Source of the DNA: CALZFJ01 sp964459845
Lineage (GTDB): Bacteria; Bacteroidota; Bacteroidia; Bacteroidales; Muribaculaceae
Length of the DNA stretch: 64,000 nt
Assembly (NCBI GenBank): GCA_964459845.1
Contig: CAYWOC010000001.1
Location: 141,140-205,139, forward strand
Reading direction: 5' to 3'
Positions within the stretch are counted from its first letter, which is position 1. Every line of letters begins with the position of its first letter. Shown here one piece after another: positions 52,606 to 61,662 of the stretch. The notes below the pieces were generated by a model, which did not search any database, was not told the DNA's origin, and saw only the letters and a program-made list of their open reading frames with translations. The translations under genes were made by a program, and so were the position numbers.

Positions 52606-55449
52606 ATGGAACAAGAAAAAAAATTATTCCTGCTTGATGCCTATGCGCTTATTTTCCGCGCTTATTACGCCTTGATTAATTCTCCTCGCATATCGTCAAA
52701 GGGTCTTAACACTTCGGCGGCTTTCGGTTTTCTGAACACGCTTCTCGAAGTACTTAACAAGGAAAAGCCCACGCATATAGCCGTGTGCTTCGACCCTGCC
52801 GGCCCAACATTCCGCCATGAGGCATACGAGAAATACAAGGCTGAGCGCGAAGCCACTCCCGAAGACATCAAGAAGGCTGTTCCATATATCAAGGAGATTT
52901 TGCGTGGATTCCGCATCCCGGTGCTTGAAGTCCCGGGATATGAGGCCGACGATGTGGTAGGCACTCTTGCGCATAAAGCCAAAGAGGCGGGATTTGTGAC
53001 ATATATGATGACCCCCGACAAGGACTACGGGCAGCTCGTCACCGACGGTGTATATATTTTCAAGCCGGGATGGCGTGGTGGAGAATTTGAGGTGAAGGGC
53101 GTGAAGGAAATTTGCGACAAATATGAAATCGACAATCCTATTCAAGTTATCGACATTCTCGCGCTCATGGGCGACAAAGTTGATAATATCCCGGGATGTC
53201 CGGGTGTGGGCGAAAAGACTGCCATCAAGCTCGTGAAGCAGTTCCATTCCACTGAGAATCTGCTGGCAAGCACTTCCGAGCTGAAAGGCTCTATGAAAGC
53301 TAAGGTAGAGAACAACGCCGAGCAAATCAAGTTCTCGAAATTCTTAGCGACAATCGTCACCGATGTGCCTGTGGATTTCGACGAAGAGGCTTTGCGCCGC
53401 AAAGACATTGACACAGATGTGTTGCTCAATGTGCTTGAAGAGCTTGAGTTCCGCACATTCATAAAGCGAATTTTCGGCAATGATGCCACAGCCATTGCAG
53501 CACCTGCCAATGGCGACGCATCTGATGCTGCTATGGGCGGATTATTCGGCTCAACCGGAAACGCCTCGGCTGTCACTGCCGCACAAGGCTCGCTATTTGG
53601 CGACATTGACGAATCAGATGAAAGCTCAATTTCCACCACTACGCCGCCAAGTGCTCCTGTTGATTACACCATCGCATCCGAGAGTGCCGACATCGCAGCG
53701 ACTTTTGCCGCCTTTATGCAGCAGAAAGAGGTTGGAATATACATCATATCTTCTTCTGACGATGCCATGTGTGCCGACATTACCGGCATCGCCCTATCCG
53801 CCCATGCTCATAAGGCTACATATCTACCTGTTCCTGCACTCGGAGAGGAACGAGAATTGATTCTCTCGGGCATCAGTAAGCTGTTTGGCGATGATGGCAA
53901 TGCAATGCTCGTCAGTGGCGATGTGAAGCGCGACATCATCTTGCTACGCAATGCCGGCATCATAATAAGCGGCAGATACTTCGACACGGCCGTTGCCCAC
54001 TATCTGATTCAGCCCGAGACCAACCACACTGTGGAGTTCCTTGCCGGTGTGATGCTGCATCACCCGACCATTCAGCTATCAAGCCTCACTGGACCGAAAG
54101 GTCGCAACTACCGACCGCTTTCATCGCTGCCCGATGAAGAGGTGAGAGACTATGCCTGCCAACTTGCCGACTACACTTTGCAGCTCAAGCCTATGCTGCT
54201 GAAGATGATTGACGAGAATGGCATGAGCGGACTGCTTTACGACATGGAGCTGCCGCTAATCGAAGTCCTTGCCGACATTGAGATTACCGGTGTGCGTGTG
54301 GATGTTAAATCGCTGAATGAATATTCTCGGCTGCTCACCGAGCAGATGAACCGCACCGAGGCTGAATGCATTGAGCTTGCCGGCGAGAAGTTCAACGTAA
54401 GCTCCCCGGCTCAAGTAGGTGAGATACTGTTTGGCAAGCTACAGCTCGACCCTAAAGCTAAAAAGACCAAGAAGGGACAATATTCCACTACCGAGGAGGT
54501 GCTTGTAAAGCTCAAAGACAAGCATCCGCTTGTAGGCAAAATCCTTGAAATGCGAGGCGTGCGCAAGTTGCTGACCACCTACGTCAATGCTCTGCCTGAG
54601 CTTATCAACCCTAAAACTGGAAGAATACACACTACATATAACCAGACTGTCACCGCCACTGGTCGTCTGTCTTCCACCAACCCCAATATGCAGAACATCC
54701 CTGTCCGCAACGAGGAGGGGCGAGAAATCCGCAAGGCCTTCATCCCAGCCAACGGCAATGTGTTCTTCTCTGCCGACTACTCACAAATCGAGCTGCGGCT
54801 TGTGGCCGATTTCAGCCAAGACAAGACTATGGTCGATGCCTTTGTGCATGGCGAGGATATCCACGCCATCACTGCATCCAAAATTTATCACGAGCCTCTC
54901 GAAAGTGTCACCACCGACCAACGCCGCAAAGCCAAAACTGCGAATTTCGGAATTCTTTATGGCATATCAGCCTTCGGCCTGTCGGAGCGGCTTGAAATCC
55001 CGCGAAGCGAGGCCAAGATGCTAATTGAAGGATACTTTGCCACTTTTCCACAAGTGCGTGAATATATTGACGCAAGCATTGCCGAAGCTCACGAAAAGGG
55101 ATATGTGACGACAAAATTCGGCCGCCGGCGTATGCTGCCCGACATCAATTCGCGCAATGCCGTGGTTCGCGGATTCTCGGAACGCAATGCCGTGAACGCA
55201 CCGATTCAAGGAACTGCCGCCGACATCATAAAGATTGCCATGGTGCGAATATTCCGCCGTTTCAAGGAGGAAGGGCTGAAATCGAAGATGATAATGCAGG
55301 TACACGACGAACTTAACTTCGATGTGGTTCCATCCGAACTCAGCAAAGTTTCAGAAATCGTAAAGACAGAAATGGAGAATGCCTACAATGGTGCAGTGCC
55401 GCTCACGGCATCCACAGGTGCAGCCGAAAACTGGCTGCTGGCTCACTGA
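52606..55449 (+). CDS. polA: DNA polymerase I with degenerate proofreading domain
   Basis: The 947-residue enzyme processes Okazaki fragments and repairs gaps. The 5'-nuclease (1-290) is intact, with DAYALIFRAYYA, PGYEADDVVGTLA, MMTPDKDYGQLV and ALMGDKVDNIPGCPGVGEKT. After an Ala/Ser-rich linker (295-350) the 3'-5' exonuclease region (about 355-530) keeps its fold but not its metal ligands: the DxE pair is replaced at Y379 and I381, and the YxxxD aspartate by L520, while D443 remains. The polymerase domain is complete: motif A FSADYSQIELR, motif B RRKAKTANFGILYGIS and motif C MQVHDELNFDV. It is therefore predicted to lack proofreading. Its last 7 nt overlap convergent folA. Confidence 0.96.
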   Translation: MEQEKKLFLLDAYALIFRAYYALINSPRISSKGLNTSAAFGFLNTLLEVLNKEKPTHIAVCFDPAGPTFRHEAYEKYKAEREATPEDIKKAVPYIKEILRGFRIPVLEVPGYEADDVVGTLAHKAKEAGFVTYMMTPDKDYGQLVTDGVYIFKPGWRGGEFEVKGVKEICDKYEIDNPIQVIDILALMGDKVDNIPGCPGVGEKTAIKLVKQFHSTENLLASTSELKGSMKAKVENNAEQIKFSKFLATIVTDVPVDFDEEALRRKDIDTDVLLNVLEELEFRTFIKRIFGNDATAIAAPANGDASDAAMGGLFGSTGNASAVTAAQGSLFGDIDESDESSISTTTPPSAPVDYTIASESADIAATFAAFMQQKEVGIYIISSSDDAMCADITGIALSAHAHKATYLPVPALGEERELILSGISKLFGDDGNAMLVSGDVKRDIILLRNAGIIISGRYFDTAVAHYLIQPETNHTVEFLAGVMLHHPTIQLSSLTGPKGRNYRPLSSLPDEEVRDYACQLADYTLQLKPMLLKMIDENGMSGLLYDMELPLIEVLADIEITGVRVDVKSLNEYSRLLTEQMNRTEAECIELAGEKFNVSSPAQVGEILFGKLQLDPKAKKTKKGQYSTTEEVLVKLKDKHPLVGKILEMRGVRKLLTTYVNALPELINPKTGRIHTTYNQTVTATGRLSSTNPNMQNIPVRNEEGREIRKAFIPANGNVFFSADYSQIELRLVADFSQDKTMVDAFVHGEDIHAITASKIYHEPLESVTTDQRRKAKTANFGILYGISAFGLSERLEIPRSEAKMLIEGYFATFPQVREYIDASIAEAHEKGYVTTKFGRRRMLPDINSRNAVVRGFSERNAVNAPIQGTAADIIKIAMVRIFRRFKEEGLKSKMIMQVHDELNFDVVPSELSKVSEIVKTEMENAYNGAVPLTASTGAAENWLLAH

Positions 55450-55937
55450 TGCCGTCTTTTCAGCTCCAAGAATGTGTAGTCGTAGAGGTTCTTCTCGTCG
55501 GCTGAATGATGACTGCGCGAAACTTCCTCCCACTGCGAGAAGTCTATCTCGGGGAAGAATGTGTCGGCATCGGGAAATGTGGCATGTAGCTGCGTGAGAT
55601 ACAGTGTATCCACATCGTCGATTGTTGTTGAATACAGTTGTGCGCCGCCTATGATGAAACGCTTGTCGGCATGTGCTGTGGCTTCAAGCGCATCCTCCAC
55701 CGAATGGCACACGGTCACGCCTTCGGCCGCAAAATCACTATTTCGGGTTACCACCACGTTCATCCTGCCCGGCAATGCGCCCTTGGGCAGCGACTCAAAT
55801 GTCTTTCGCCCCATTATTATGGGATAGCCCATCGTTATCGTCTTGAAATGCTTCAAATCGGCAGGCAAATGGCATAGCAAATCACCGTTTTTGCCTATTG
55901 CTCCATTATCTGCCACTACTACTATAGCTCCAAGCAT
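55443..55937 (-). CDS. folA: Dihydrofolate reductase
   Basis: The 164-residue enzyme reduces dihydrofolate to tetrahydrofolate with NADPH. It starts MLGAIVVVADNGAIGKNGDL and continues LLCHLPADLKHFKTITMGYP, IMGRKTFESLPKGALPGRMN, VVTRNSDF and FIIGGAQLYS, all DHFR landmarks. It lies 25 nt downstream of thyA, its metabolic partner: thymidylate synthase produces the dihydrofolate that this enzyme recycles. It is convergent with polA and their stop codons overlap by 7 nt. Confidence 0.96.
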   Translation of the reverse strand: MLGAIVVVADNGAIGKNGDLLCHLPADLKHFKTITMGYPIIMGRKTFESLPKGALPGRMNVVVTRNSDFAAEGVTVCHSVEDALEATAHADKRFIIGGAQLYSTTIDDVDTLYLTQLHATFPDADTFFPEIDFSQWEEVSRSHHSADEKNLYDYTFLELKRRHQ

Positions 55938-55962
55938 AGATATTATTTTTTAGCACGATTCG

Positions 55963-56757
55963 TCAAACAGCCACAACGCCCTTGATGTGGGGATGCGGAT
56001 TATAATTCTCAAGCGTGAAATCCTCATATTTGAAATCGAACAGATTCTTGACATCTGGGTTCAGCACCATTCGTGGCAATGGGCGAGGTTCGCGGCTAAG
56101 TTGCTCACGCACCTGCTCGAAGTGGTTGGTATATACATGCGCATCGCCAAGCGTATGCACAAAGTCGCCGGCTTCAAGACCCGTCACCTGTGCCACCATC
56201 ATAAGCAGCAGCGCATAGGATGCGATATTGAACGGAACCCCAAGGAAGATGTCGGCACTGCGCTGATAGAGTTGCAGACTCAAGCGTCCGTCGGCTACAT
56301 AGAATTGAAACAAGGCATGGCATGGTGGAAGATTCATCTTCTTCAGGTCGGCAACATTCCACGCACTCACGATTATGCGCCGCGAGTCGGGATTGTGCTT
56401 TATCGCCTCCACAGCCTCGGTTATCTGGTCGATGAAGCCTCCGTCGTAGTCGGGCCATGAACGCCACTGGTAGCCATAAATATGCCCGAGGTTTCCATCA
56501 GGGTCAGCCCATTCATTCCATATTCTCACCCCGTTGTCCTGAAGATACTTCACATTTGTGTCACCTTTCAGAAACCATAGAAGCTCATAAATAATCGACT
56601 TGAGGTGCAGTTTCTTTGTGGTGAGCAGCGGGAAGCCGTCGGCAAGATTGAACCGCATCTGGTAGCCAAACACACTTTTTGTCCCCGTGCCGGTGCGGTC
56701 GCCTTTCATCACGCCTTCGGTCATCACATGATTCAGAAGTTCGAGGTATTGTCTCAT
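55963..56757 (-). CDS. thyA: Thymidylate synthase (ThyA)
   Basis: The 264-residue enzyme methylates dUMP to dTMP using methylenetetrahydrofolate. The catalytic cysteine is C146 in LPPCHALFQF. GDRTGTGTKSVFG, LLWFLKGDTNVKYL, YQRSADIFLGVPFNIASYA and HTLGDAHVYTNH are all intact, and the length equals that of the E. coli enzyme. It is the first gene of the thyA-folA unit, with a -7 box at 56795-56802. Confidence 0.98.
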   Translation of the reverse strand: MRQYLELLNHVMTEGVMKGDRTGTGTKSVFGYQMRFNLADGFPLLTTKKLHLKSIIYELLWFLKGDTNVKYLQDNGVRIWNEWADPDGNLGHIYGYQWRSWPDYDGGFIDQITEAVEAIKHNPDSRRIIVSAWNVADLKKMNLPPCHALFQFYVADGRLSLQLYQRSADIFLGVPFNIASYALLLMMVAQVTGLEAGDFVHTLGDAHVYTNHFEQVREQLSREPRPLPRMVLNPDVKNLFDFKYEDFTLENYNPHPHIKGVVAV

Positions 56758-56794
56758 TTCTCTTATTTTCGTTTGTTTTTATTGTTATATCTCA

Positions 56795-56802
56795 CAAAAG
56801 TA
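56795..56802 (-). promoter_or_regulatory. -7 box of thyA-folA
   Basis: TACTTTTG on the minus strand matches TAnnTTTG and lies about 38 nt upstream of the thyA ATG. No matching TTTG is seen at 19-21 nt. Confidence 0.55.
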
Positions 56803-56844
56803 CTCCTTTTTCATCGAAAATCCATAACATAAAGGCACAAAAAA

Positions 56845-56909
56845 TCGTCCTTCTCATGCGGGGGAATGTAGATCATGAAAACTGGAAACTACCCGCCTGA
56901 GAAGGACGA
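56845..56909 (-). terminator. Long hairpin terminator at the end of the B12 operon
   Basis: A 12-bp outer stem (TCGTCCTTCTCA, 56845-56856, with 56898-56909) continues through GCGGG/CCCGC after small internal mismatches. A further possible GTAG/CTAC pair lies in the 29-nt loop. On the minus strand it is followed by six T (complement of 56839-56844), so it terminates the operon that ends at 56978. Confidence 0.72.
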
Positions 56910-56977
56910 AAAACTAAAAATAATCGCTATAAATTAACCTTCCTATTTTTTGTAAGGAGTGTTTTTCATTTGGCTTA

Positions 56978-59197
56978 TTATTTTACAAGGACTTTCTTGA
57001 CAGTTCCGTCGCTCATGCGGATGATGTTGATTCCGCGTTCAGGAGCTGTAAGCAATCTGCCCTCGATTGTGTAGCGAGCCACTTCCGTAGCATCCTCGGC
57101 ATTGATGTTCTCAACACCTACATATCCGCTCACTGTGACTGTAACCTCACACTCTGCAAGTTTGCCGTTGGAATTAACCTTGATTGTAACCTTTGAAGTT
57201 CCGTCCTTCTTAGGTGTCACCACAAGGTTGCCGTTAAGCATCTCGGCATCAATAACCTCGGTGTCGCTGATAGAAGCTATAGTCTTCACGATAGCTGCAT
57301 CCATATTGTCGGCATCGGTTGCAAGACCAGCAAGATCGATTGTGCTTTCAGCATTCACCGATTCAGCTATTGGAGTGACAACCGGTGCTTCATTATCAGG
57401 GAATATTGGCAATGACGGGAACCAGTAGCTCTTTATCATCGGATATTCTGCGAGCATCACGCCCTTGTTGTCGTATTTGCGGAACACATAATCCTGTGCG
57501 CCGAAGTCCTTGTACAAGCTGATATAAGCATTGTCGGTGACAGGATCCACACGGAATGAGCAGCCATAAATCAGCCATCCAGCTTTGTCCTTGCTGTAGT
57601 CCAAATATACGCTTGCCTTATTTGTGTCGATGTCATATTTGTAGATTGTGGTGTTGCTGAACCAACTGCTTTCGCCGCCGTTCCAGTAAAGCACATTGTT
57701 TTGTGCGCTTGCGCAGAAGCAATCTGGAGTCCAAGCATACCAAGAGTTGCCCGGTCCATAGACTCCGGCAGGAAGATTGATGATTGAAGTATCGCCTGTA
57801 GATGGATCAAGTTTCATCAATCGGTTGTCGGCTGTACCCATGCCATCGGTCGATGCGAGGCTCAACCACAAGTTTCCGTCTTTAGAAAGGACTACCGAAC
57901 CGAAGCCCCAGTTCTCAGGAGCCGCAACTGTAGAAATCACCTTGTCGGTGTTAGGGTCGATTACAAGGAGACCGTTTTGCTGATGAACTGCATATACCTT
58001 GTCGTTCACGCGAATCATAGTACCTATTTGTCCATAATATAGCGAGCCGTATGAGTCGGTGTTAGGATTGCCAGAGCCTTCGATTTGTCCCTTGATTTCA
58101 AGATTGTCGATGTCGAAAACGAAGATGCCGTTGCTCGTTCCGATATAAGCCTTATGCTCATCCACACCGAGGAAGCCACGGCCGTCGGCGTTGCTCTTGC
58201 CGCTGGCATCGGTCGAGATGTTTGCAAATTGCTTGATTACCTTCATTGTCTTGGCGTCGCACACTGTGAGACGTGCGCCTTGGATGCTTGCTCCCGGGTC
58301 TTTGTCCTGCTTTGCCATAATGAAGAACTTGTCGCCATAGATTGTGCCATATTGAGCGGTGCAACCAAGTTCGATGCCAGGATTCTCCTTTTGGATTACG
58401 CGATATGTCCATTCACCTTCCGATGAGAGGAAGTTGATTGTGGAATTGTTGTGGCCATACCAGTCTTCGTTAAGCACGAATACGCCGTCGGTATAAGATG
58501 CGGCTTTTTTAAGTTCTGGAAGATATACTATCTCACCTGCCATGCTGCCGCTTGCGCCACCCGAGAACGATTGGAAAGTCCAGCCGTCGATGCAGTTGTT
58601 TGACAATGTTCTGCCTGTTGCGCCTACACTTGAATAAGAGAGTGAGCCGCCCACTTTATCAGCAGTCCAATAGCTCCAGTAGCCTGTGTACCATCCTGAG
58701 TTCCAGTAGTCGGTAGCGTCTTTTGCTGTGTAGTCGTCGAAGTCATAGTCATTAGTGACGTATGCGCCATCTGTCACTGCACATTCTTTCCCATCTTTCA
58801 TAAGAGCGATGTTTCCGTCGCCGTTCGCATCATATCCGAAGCCACCGAAAGCACTGCCGTATGCAGTTCCGTCGATGCGGAGAAGGTAAAACGAAGGGTC
58901 GGCAGCAGCCACTTCATTAAGCATGTCGGCACCCGATTTTGTGCCGTCCCACTTGTAACCCCAAACGAGGATTTTGAACCCCGAGCCATCGTTCCACTCG
59001 ATAGCCAAAGCTGCACTGTTGCTGCCCGAGCCTATCCATCGCTGGATTTTGTTCATGTCTATCTCAGCTGAGCCAGCATCTTTCACTACAGCTCTCTTCA
59101 CATCGGTTCTCGGAACTCCTTGAACCTTAACCGCTGCGCCTGCAAATGTCATCAATGCTATGCACAACGACAGCATAAAGAATGTAATTCTTTTCAT
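56978..59197 (-). CDS. Secreted BtuG-like beta-propeller protein with N-terminal WGY domain and sorting tail
   Basis: The 739-residue protein has a signal peptide (MKRITFFMLSLCIALMTFAG) but no lipid cysteine. Residues about 50-215 form a domain marked by IQRWIGSGSNSAALAIEWND and LVWGYKWDGTKSGADML, rich in Trp and Tyr. From about 238 a propeller begins with FVLNEDWYGHNNSTINFL, closely resembling the BtuG opening YLVNEGNMGSNKCTLDYL in the same operon. A cadherin/Ig-like segment (about 605-690) and a sorting-like tail (ARYTIEGRLLTAPERGINII, then KKVLVK) follow. It is the fourth gene after the cobalamin riboswitch, so a role in corrinoid capture is likely. Type IX export in place of lipoprotein anchoring would be unusual for a BtuG relative. 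Confidence 0.78.
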   Translation of the reverse strand: MKRITFFMLSLCIALMTFAGAAVKVQGVPRTDVKRAVVKDAGSAEIDMNKIQRWIGSGSNSAALAIEWNDGSGFKILVWGYKWDGTKSGADMLNEVAAADPSFYLLRIDGTAYGSAFGGFGYDANGDGNIALMKDGKECAVTDGAYVTNDYDFDDYTAKDATDYWNSGWYTGYWSYWTADKVGGSLSYSSVGATGRTLSNNCIDGWTFQSFSGGASGSMAGEIVYLPELKKAASYTDGVFVLNEDWYGHNNSTINFLSSEGEWTYRVIQKENPGIELGCTAQYGTIYGDKFFIMAKQDKDPGASIQGARLTVCDAKTMKVIKQFANISTDASGKSNADGRGFLGVDEHKAYIGTSNGIFVFDIDNLEIKGQIEGSGNPNTDSYGSLYYGQIGTMIRVNDKVYAVHQQNGLLVIDPNTDKVISTVAAPENWGFGSVVLSKDGNLWLSLASTDGMGTADNRLMKLDPSTGDTSIINLPAGVYGPGNSWYAWTPDCFCASAQNNVLYWNGGESSWFSNTTIYKYDIDTNKASVYLDYSKDKAGWLIYGCSFRVDPVTDNAYISLYKDFGAQDYVFRKYDNKGVMLAEYPMIKSYWFPSLPIFPDNEAPVVTPIAESVNAESTIDLAGLATDADNMDAAIVKTIASISDTEVIDAEMLNGNLVVTPKKDGTSKVTIKVNSNGKLAECEVTVTVSGYVGVENINAEDATEVARYTIEGRLLTAPERGINIIRMSDGTVKKVLVK

Positions 59198-59228
59198 AAA
59201 CGTTTATTATTAAGTTAATATAAAGTTG

Positions 59229-60497
59229 TTATCTTCTATTTCTCGCACTCGCGGCAAGTGGGTCGTCAGGAAACCACTGCTTCACTTCTATGTGCAGATC
59301 CTGCGCACGAGCTATCTCGGTGGAGGTCTCCCCTATCCAGCCGCACGACTGGTTGATGCCGGTATAAACACGGATGAAATCCACTCCCGGCAGATGCACT
59401 TTTGTGCCGTTCTTGTCCACAGCCCAATCTATGTCGAAGCTGCACAAGTCCGTCTCGTCGTTTGGATGATTGTCGGCATATCCCCACGGATATGAGAACA
59501 GCACGAAATATGTGCCACGACCGCCGCTCATATCCTTTCCGTTCTGTGGCAGCAGCGTACCGCTGAAAGTCCACTCGTCGGCATCGCTCCACTGAGGATA
59601 ATAGGACTGCGGATGAAAGCGGTTTTTTGCCACATAACCCGTAGCCCCAAGATTGTCGCTCCACTTCACATATTCAGTATCGGTGATGTTGCCTGTGCGG
59701 TCAGGTACCGGCACATGGGCAGCATCGGGACGGCGATACGTTATTGTGTAGTTTTTCACCGTAGTGGGCTTATAGTATTCGCTGCCGGCAAGTTCATACC
59801 ACTCGTCGTCATCGGGTTTGCCGTTCATATTACGGTCGAATGCCACCATCACGATTCCCGGCTCGCAGCTTCCGCCTTTTTGGTCTTTATATTCAGGAAT
59901 GTCCGAATAAAACGAATTTCCCTTTATAAAAAAGTCCTTCTTGCCAGGCACATTCACCACTGTGTGGTCGAAAGCGAAAGTCACATATCCGCCGTATGCC
60001 CCAAGCGATATCATCACATCGTTCACAAGGTCGTCCTCGGCTTTCTGCCTCATCATCTCCTCGGTGTCGCCATCCTCATAGATTGGCATAGTGTTGATAA
60101 ACTGCCCGGGAGCAGGCTTGTATTCATATACGCTTGCCGTGTAGGGGCTGTACTCCACATCCTCATGAACCACCATTATAGGGAATGAGAACTTATATCC
60201 GCGGTCACCGTCGTCGAGCTGGAATGTTATGTCGTATGTCCCCTCCTTTTCGGCGAGGAATATGTAATCTTTTTCGGTAGAAAGCAGCGAATCCTCGCCC
60301 GAAGCCGTCTTGACGGTCCATCGGTAGGAATTGCCTGTGTATGCAGGAATGAGCTTCAACTTCTTCATGCGTGGAAGATAGTAGTAGCTGTCGAGACCAG
60401 AGCTTACATTATCGACATCCCGCTGGCAGGAAGCAAGTCCTGCCAGGAGTGTCAATAAACTTAGTGTTACATATAATAAATTTTTCATCGCTCTCAT
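59229..60497 (-). CDS. Surface lipoprotein of the B12 operon, function unassigned
   Basis: The 422-residue lipoprotein has its cysteine at C24 (LAGLASCQRDVD). The start of the mature protein reads as an Ig/PKD-like fold (YRWTVKTASGEDSLLSTEKD, YDITFQLDDGDRGYKFSFP). The main domain (about 150-400) has a conserved look with FAFDHTVVNVPGKKDFF, PGIVMVAFDRNMNGKPDDDE (an EF-hand-like acidic loop), WYELAGSEY and a late GVDFIRVYTGINQSCGWIGE. Proteins of this kind occur in Bacteroidetes B12 uptake loci next to btuB and btuG. I cannot say whether it equals the BtuH-type binder. It starts 7 nt after btuG, within the riboswitch-controlled operon. Confidence 0.75.
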   Translation of the reverse strand: MRAMKNLLYVTLSLLTLLAGLASCQRDVDNVSSGLDSYYYLPRMKKLKLIPAYTGNSYRWTVKTASGEDSLLSTEKDYIFLAEKEGTYDITFQLDDGDRGYKFSFPIMVVHEDVEYSPYTASVYEYKPAPGQFINTMPIYEDGDTEEMMRQKAEDDLVNDVMISLGAYGGYVTFAFDHTVVNVPGKKDFFIKGNSFYSDIPEYKDQKGGSCEPGIVMVAFDRNMNGKPDDDEWYELAGSEYYKPTTVKNYTITYRRPDAAHVPVPDRTGNITDTEYVKWSDNLGATGYVAKNRFHPQSYYPQWSDADEWTFSGTLLPQNGKDMSGGRGTYFVLFSYPWGYADNHPNDETDLCSFDIDWAVDKNGTKVHLPGVDFIRVYTGINQSCGWIGETSTEIARAQDLHIEVKQWFPDDPLAASARNRR

Positions 60498-60504
60498 TTT
60501 CCTG

Positions 60505-61662
60505 TCATTTCTTCAAGAAGCACATGTGGGCCGGTATATCGCCTGTGCGCACGCTCCACTTGTGTTTGCCGTCCTTGGAATAGCAGTGCAGCACTCCGCT
60601 CGACACATAATTCTTGGCATCGGTCACATATATGTCGTGTGTTTCGGGGTGTATGTTGATTCCATAAGGGATTGTAATGTCCTTTTCCGTTCCGTCGGTG
60701 ATGAAGGAATTGCTCACCACCTTTTTTGTCTTAGTGTTTATAATGCCGTATGTTATTGTGTTGCTCTGCGAATAATTGTTCCATTCGGTGCTGTAGTAAT
60801 AGAGCGAGTCGCCCGATATGCAGAAGTTGGAGCATGGCACGTTCAGCGTGTCAGTGACTTGCATCTCGTTTCGGCTCTCCTTCTTTTGCAGCACATACAG
60901 ATTGGAATGGACATTCTCATAGTCGCCACGCGATGTCACCCATAGCTTGTTGTCGCCGTCGGCCTTAATGCGGCTCAGGTTTATGCCCACTGGGATTTTC
61001 TCCACCTGCTTGAATCCGTCGATTTCTATCACCGACACTGTATTGTCGTAATTTGGAGCCATATAGCCTCCCGAATTTGCCACATATATGTAGTCGCCTA
61101 TGATTTCAAGCTCGTCTGGCTGATAGCCCACTGTGCATTTTGCCACAGCCTTGAGCGACAAAGTATCAATCTTATATACGGCTCCTCTCACCGCATTTGG
61201 ATTGTTCAACTGAACTGGACCGACATAGGAGCTGACGTATGCATAACCGCGCTTGAAACGTATGTAGCGGCAATTCGGTATGTTCACCTGTCCTATCCTC
61301 ACGCCAGTGTGCGCATCCAGCACCTCCACCTTGTTTGAGCAGTTCACCACCACATATAGGCGCGACCCGTAGATTTGTATGTCGTTGCCCACATCACCAA
61401 GCTCTTTTATCACATGCGGATTGCGCTCGGCATATAGGTTGCGCACATAGTAGCCCTGCACGAAGTCGAGATAGTCGAGCGTACACTTGTTGCTGCCCAT
61501 ATTCCCCTCATTCACGAGATACATGCCCGCAATCTTCGAATCGGGATTCATCTCGTCGCGGATAAGGTCATACTCGGTTGGCACAACCACCTCATCCTCA
61601 CGGCATGCTGTGAACGCTGCCGCAAGCAGGACAATGAATAATATGTATCTTGAGCGTATCAT
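60505..61662 (-). CDS. btuG: BtuG-type corrinoid-binding surface lipoprotein
   Basis: BtuG is a surface beta-propeller that captures cobalamin with very high affinity and caps BtuB. The 385-residue lipoprotein has its cysteine at C20 (AAFTACREDEVV), and the acidic residues that follow match the surface-export signal. The propeller opens with GMYLVNEGNMGSNKCTLDYL and continues with YNF-like blades (KVEVLDAHTGVRIGQVNI, YIYVANSGGYMAPNYDNTVS, KLWVTSRGDYENVHSNLYVL, HDIYVTDAKNY). The ATG at 61662 overlaps the btuB stop as TGATG, showing translational coupling. A GTG at 61665 is an alternative start. Confidence 0.88.
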   Translation of the reverse strand: MIRSRYILFIVLLAAAFTACREDEVVVPTEYDLIRDEMNPDSKIAGMYLVNEGNMGSNKCTLDYLDFVQGYYVRNLYAERNPHVIKELGDVGNDIQIYGSRLYVVVNCSNKVEVLDAHTGVRIGQVNIPNCRYIRFKRGYAYVSSYVGPVQLNNPNAVRGAVYKIDTLSLKAVAKCTVGYQPDELEIIGDYIYVANSGGYMAPNYDNTVSVIEIDGFKQVEKIPVGINLSRIKADGDNKLWVTSRGDYENVHSNLYVLQKKESRNEMQVTDTLNVPCSNFCISGDSLYYYSTEWNNYSQSNTITYGIINTKTKKVVSNSFITDGTEKDITIPYGINIHPETHDIYVTDAKNYVSSGVLHCYSKDGKHKWSVRTGDIPAHMCFLKK

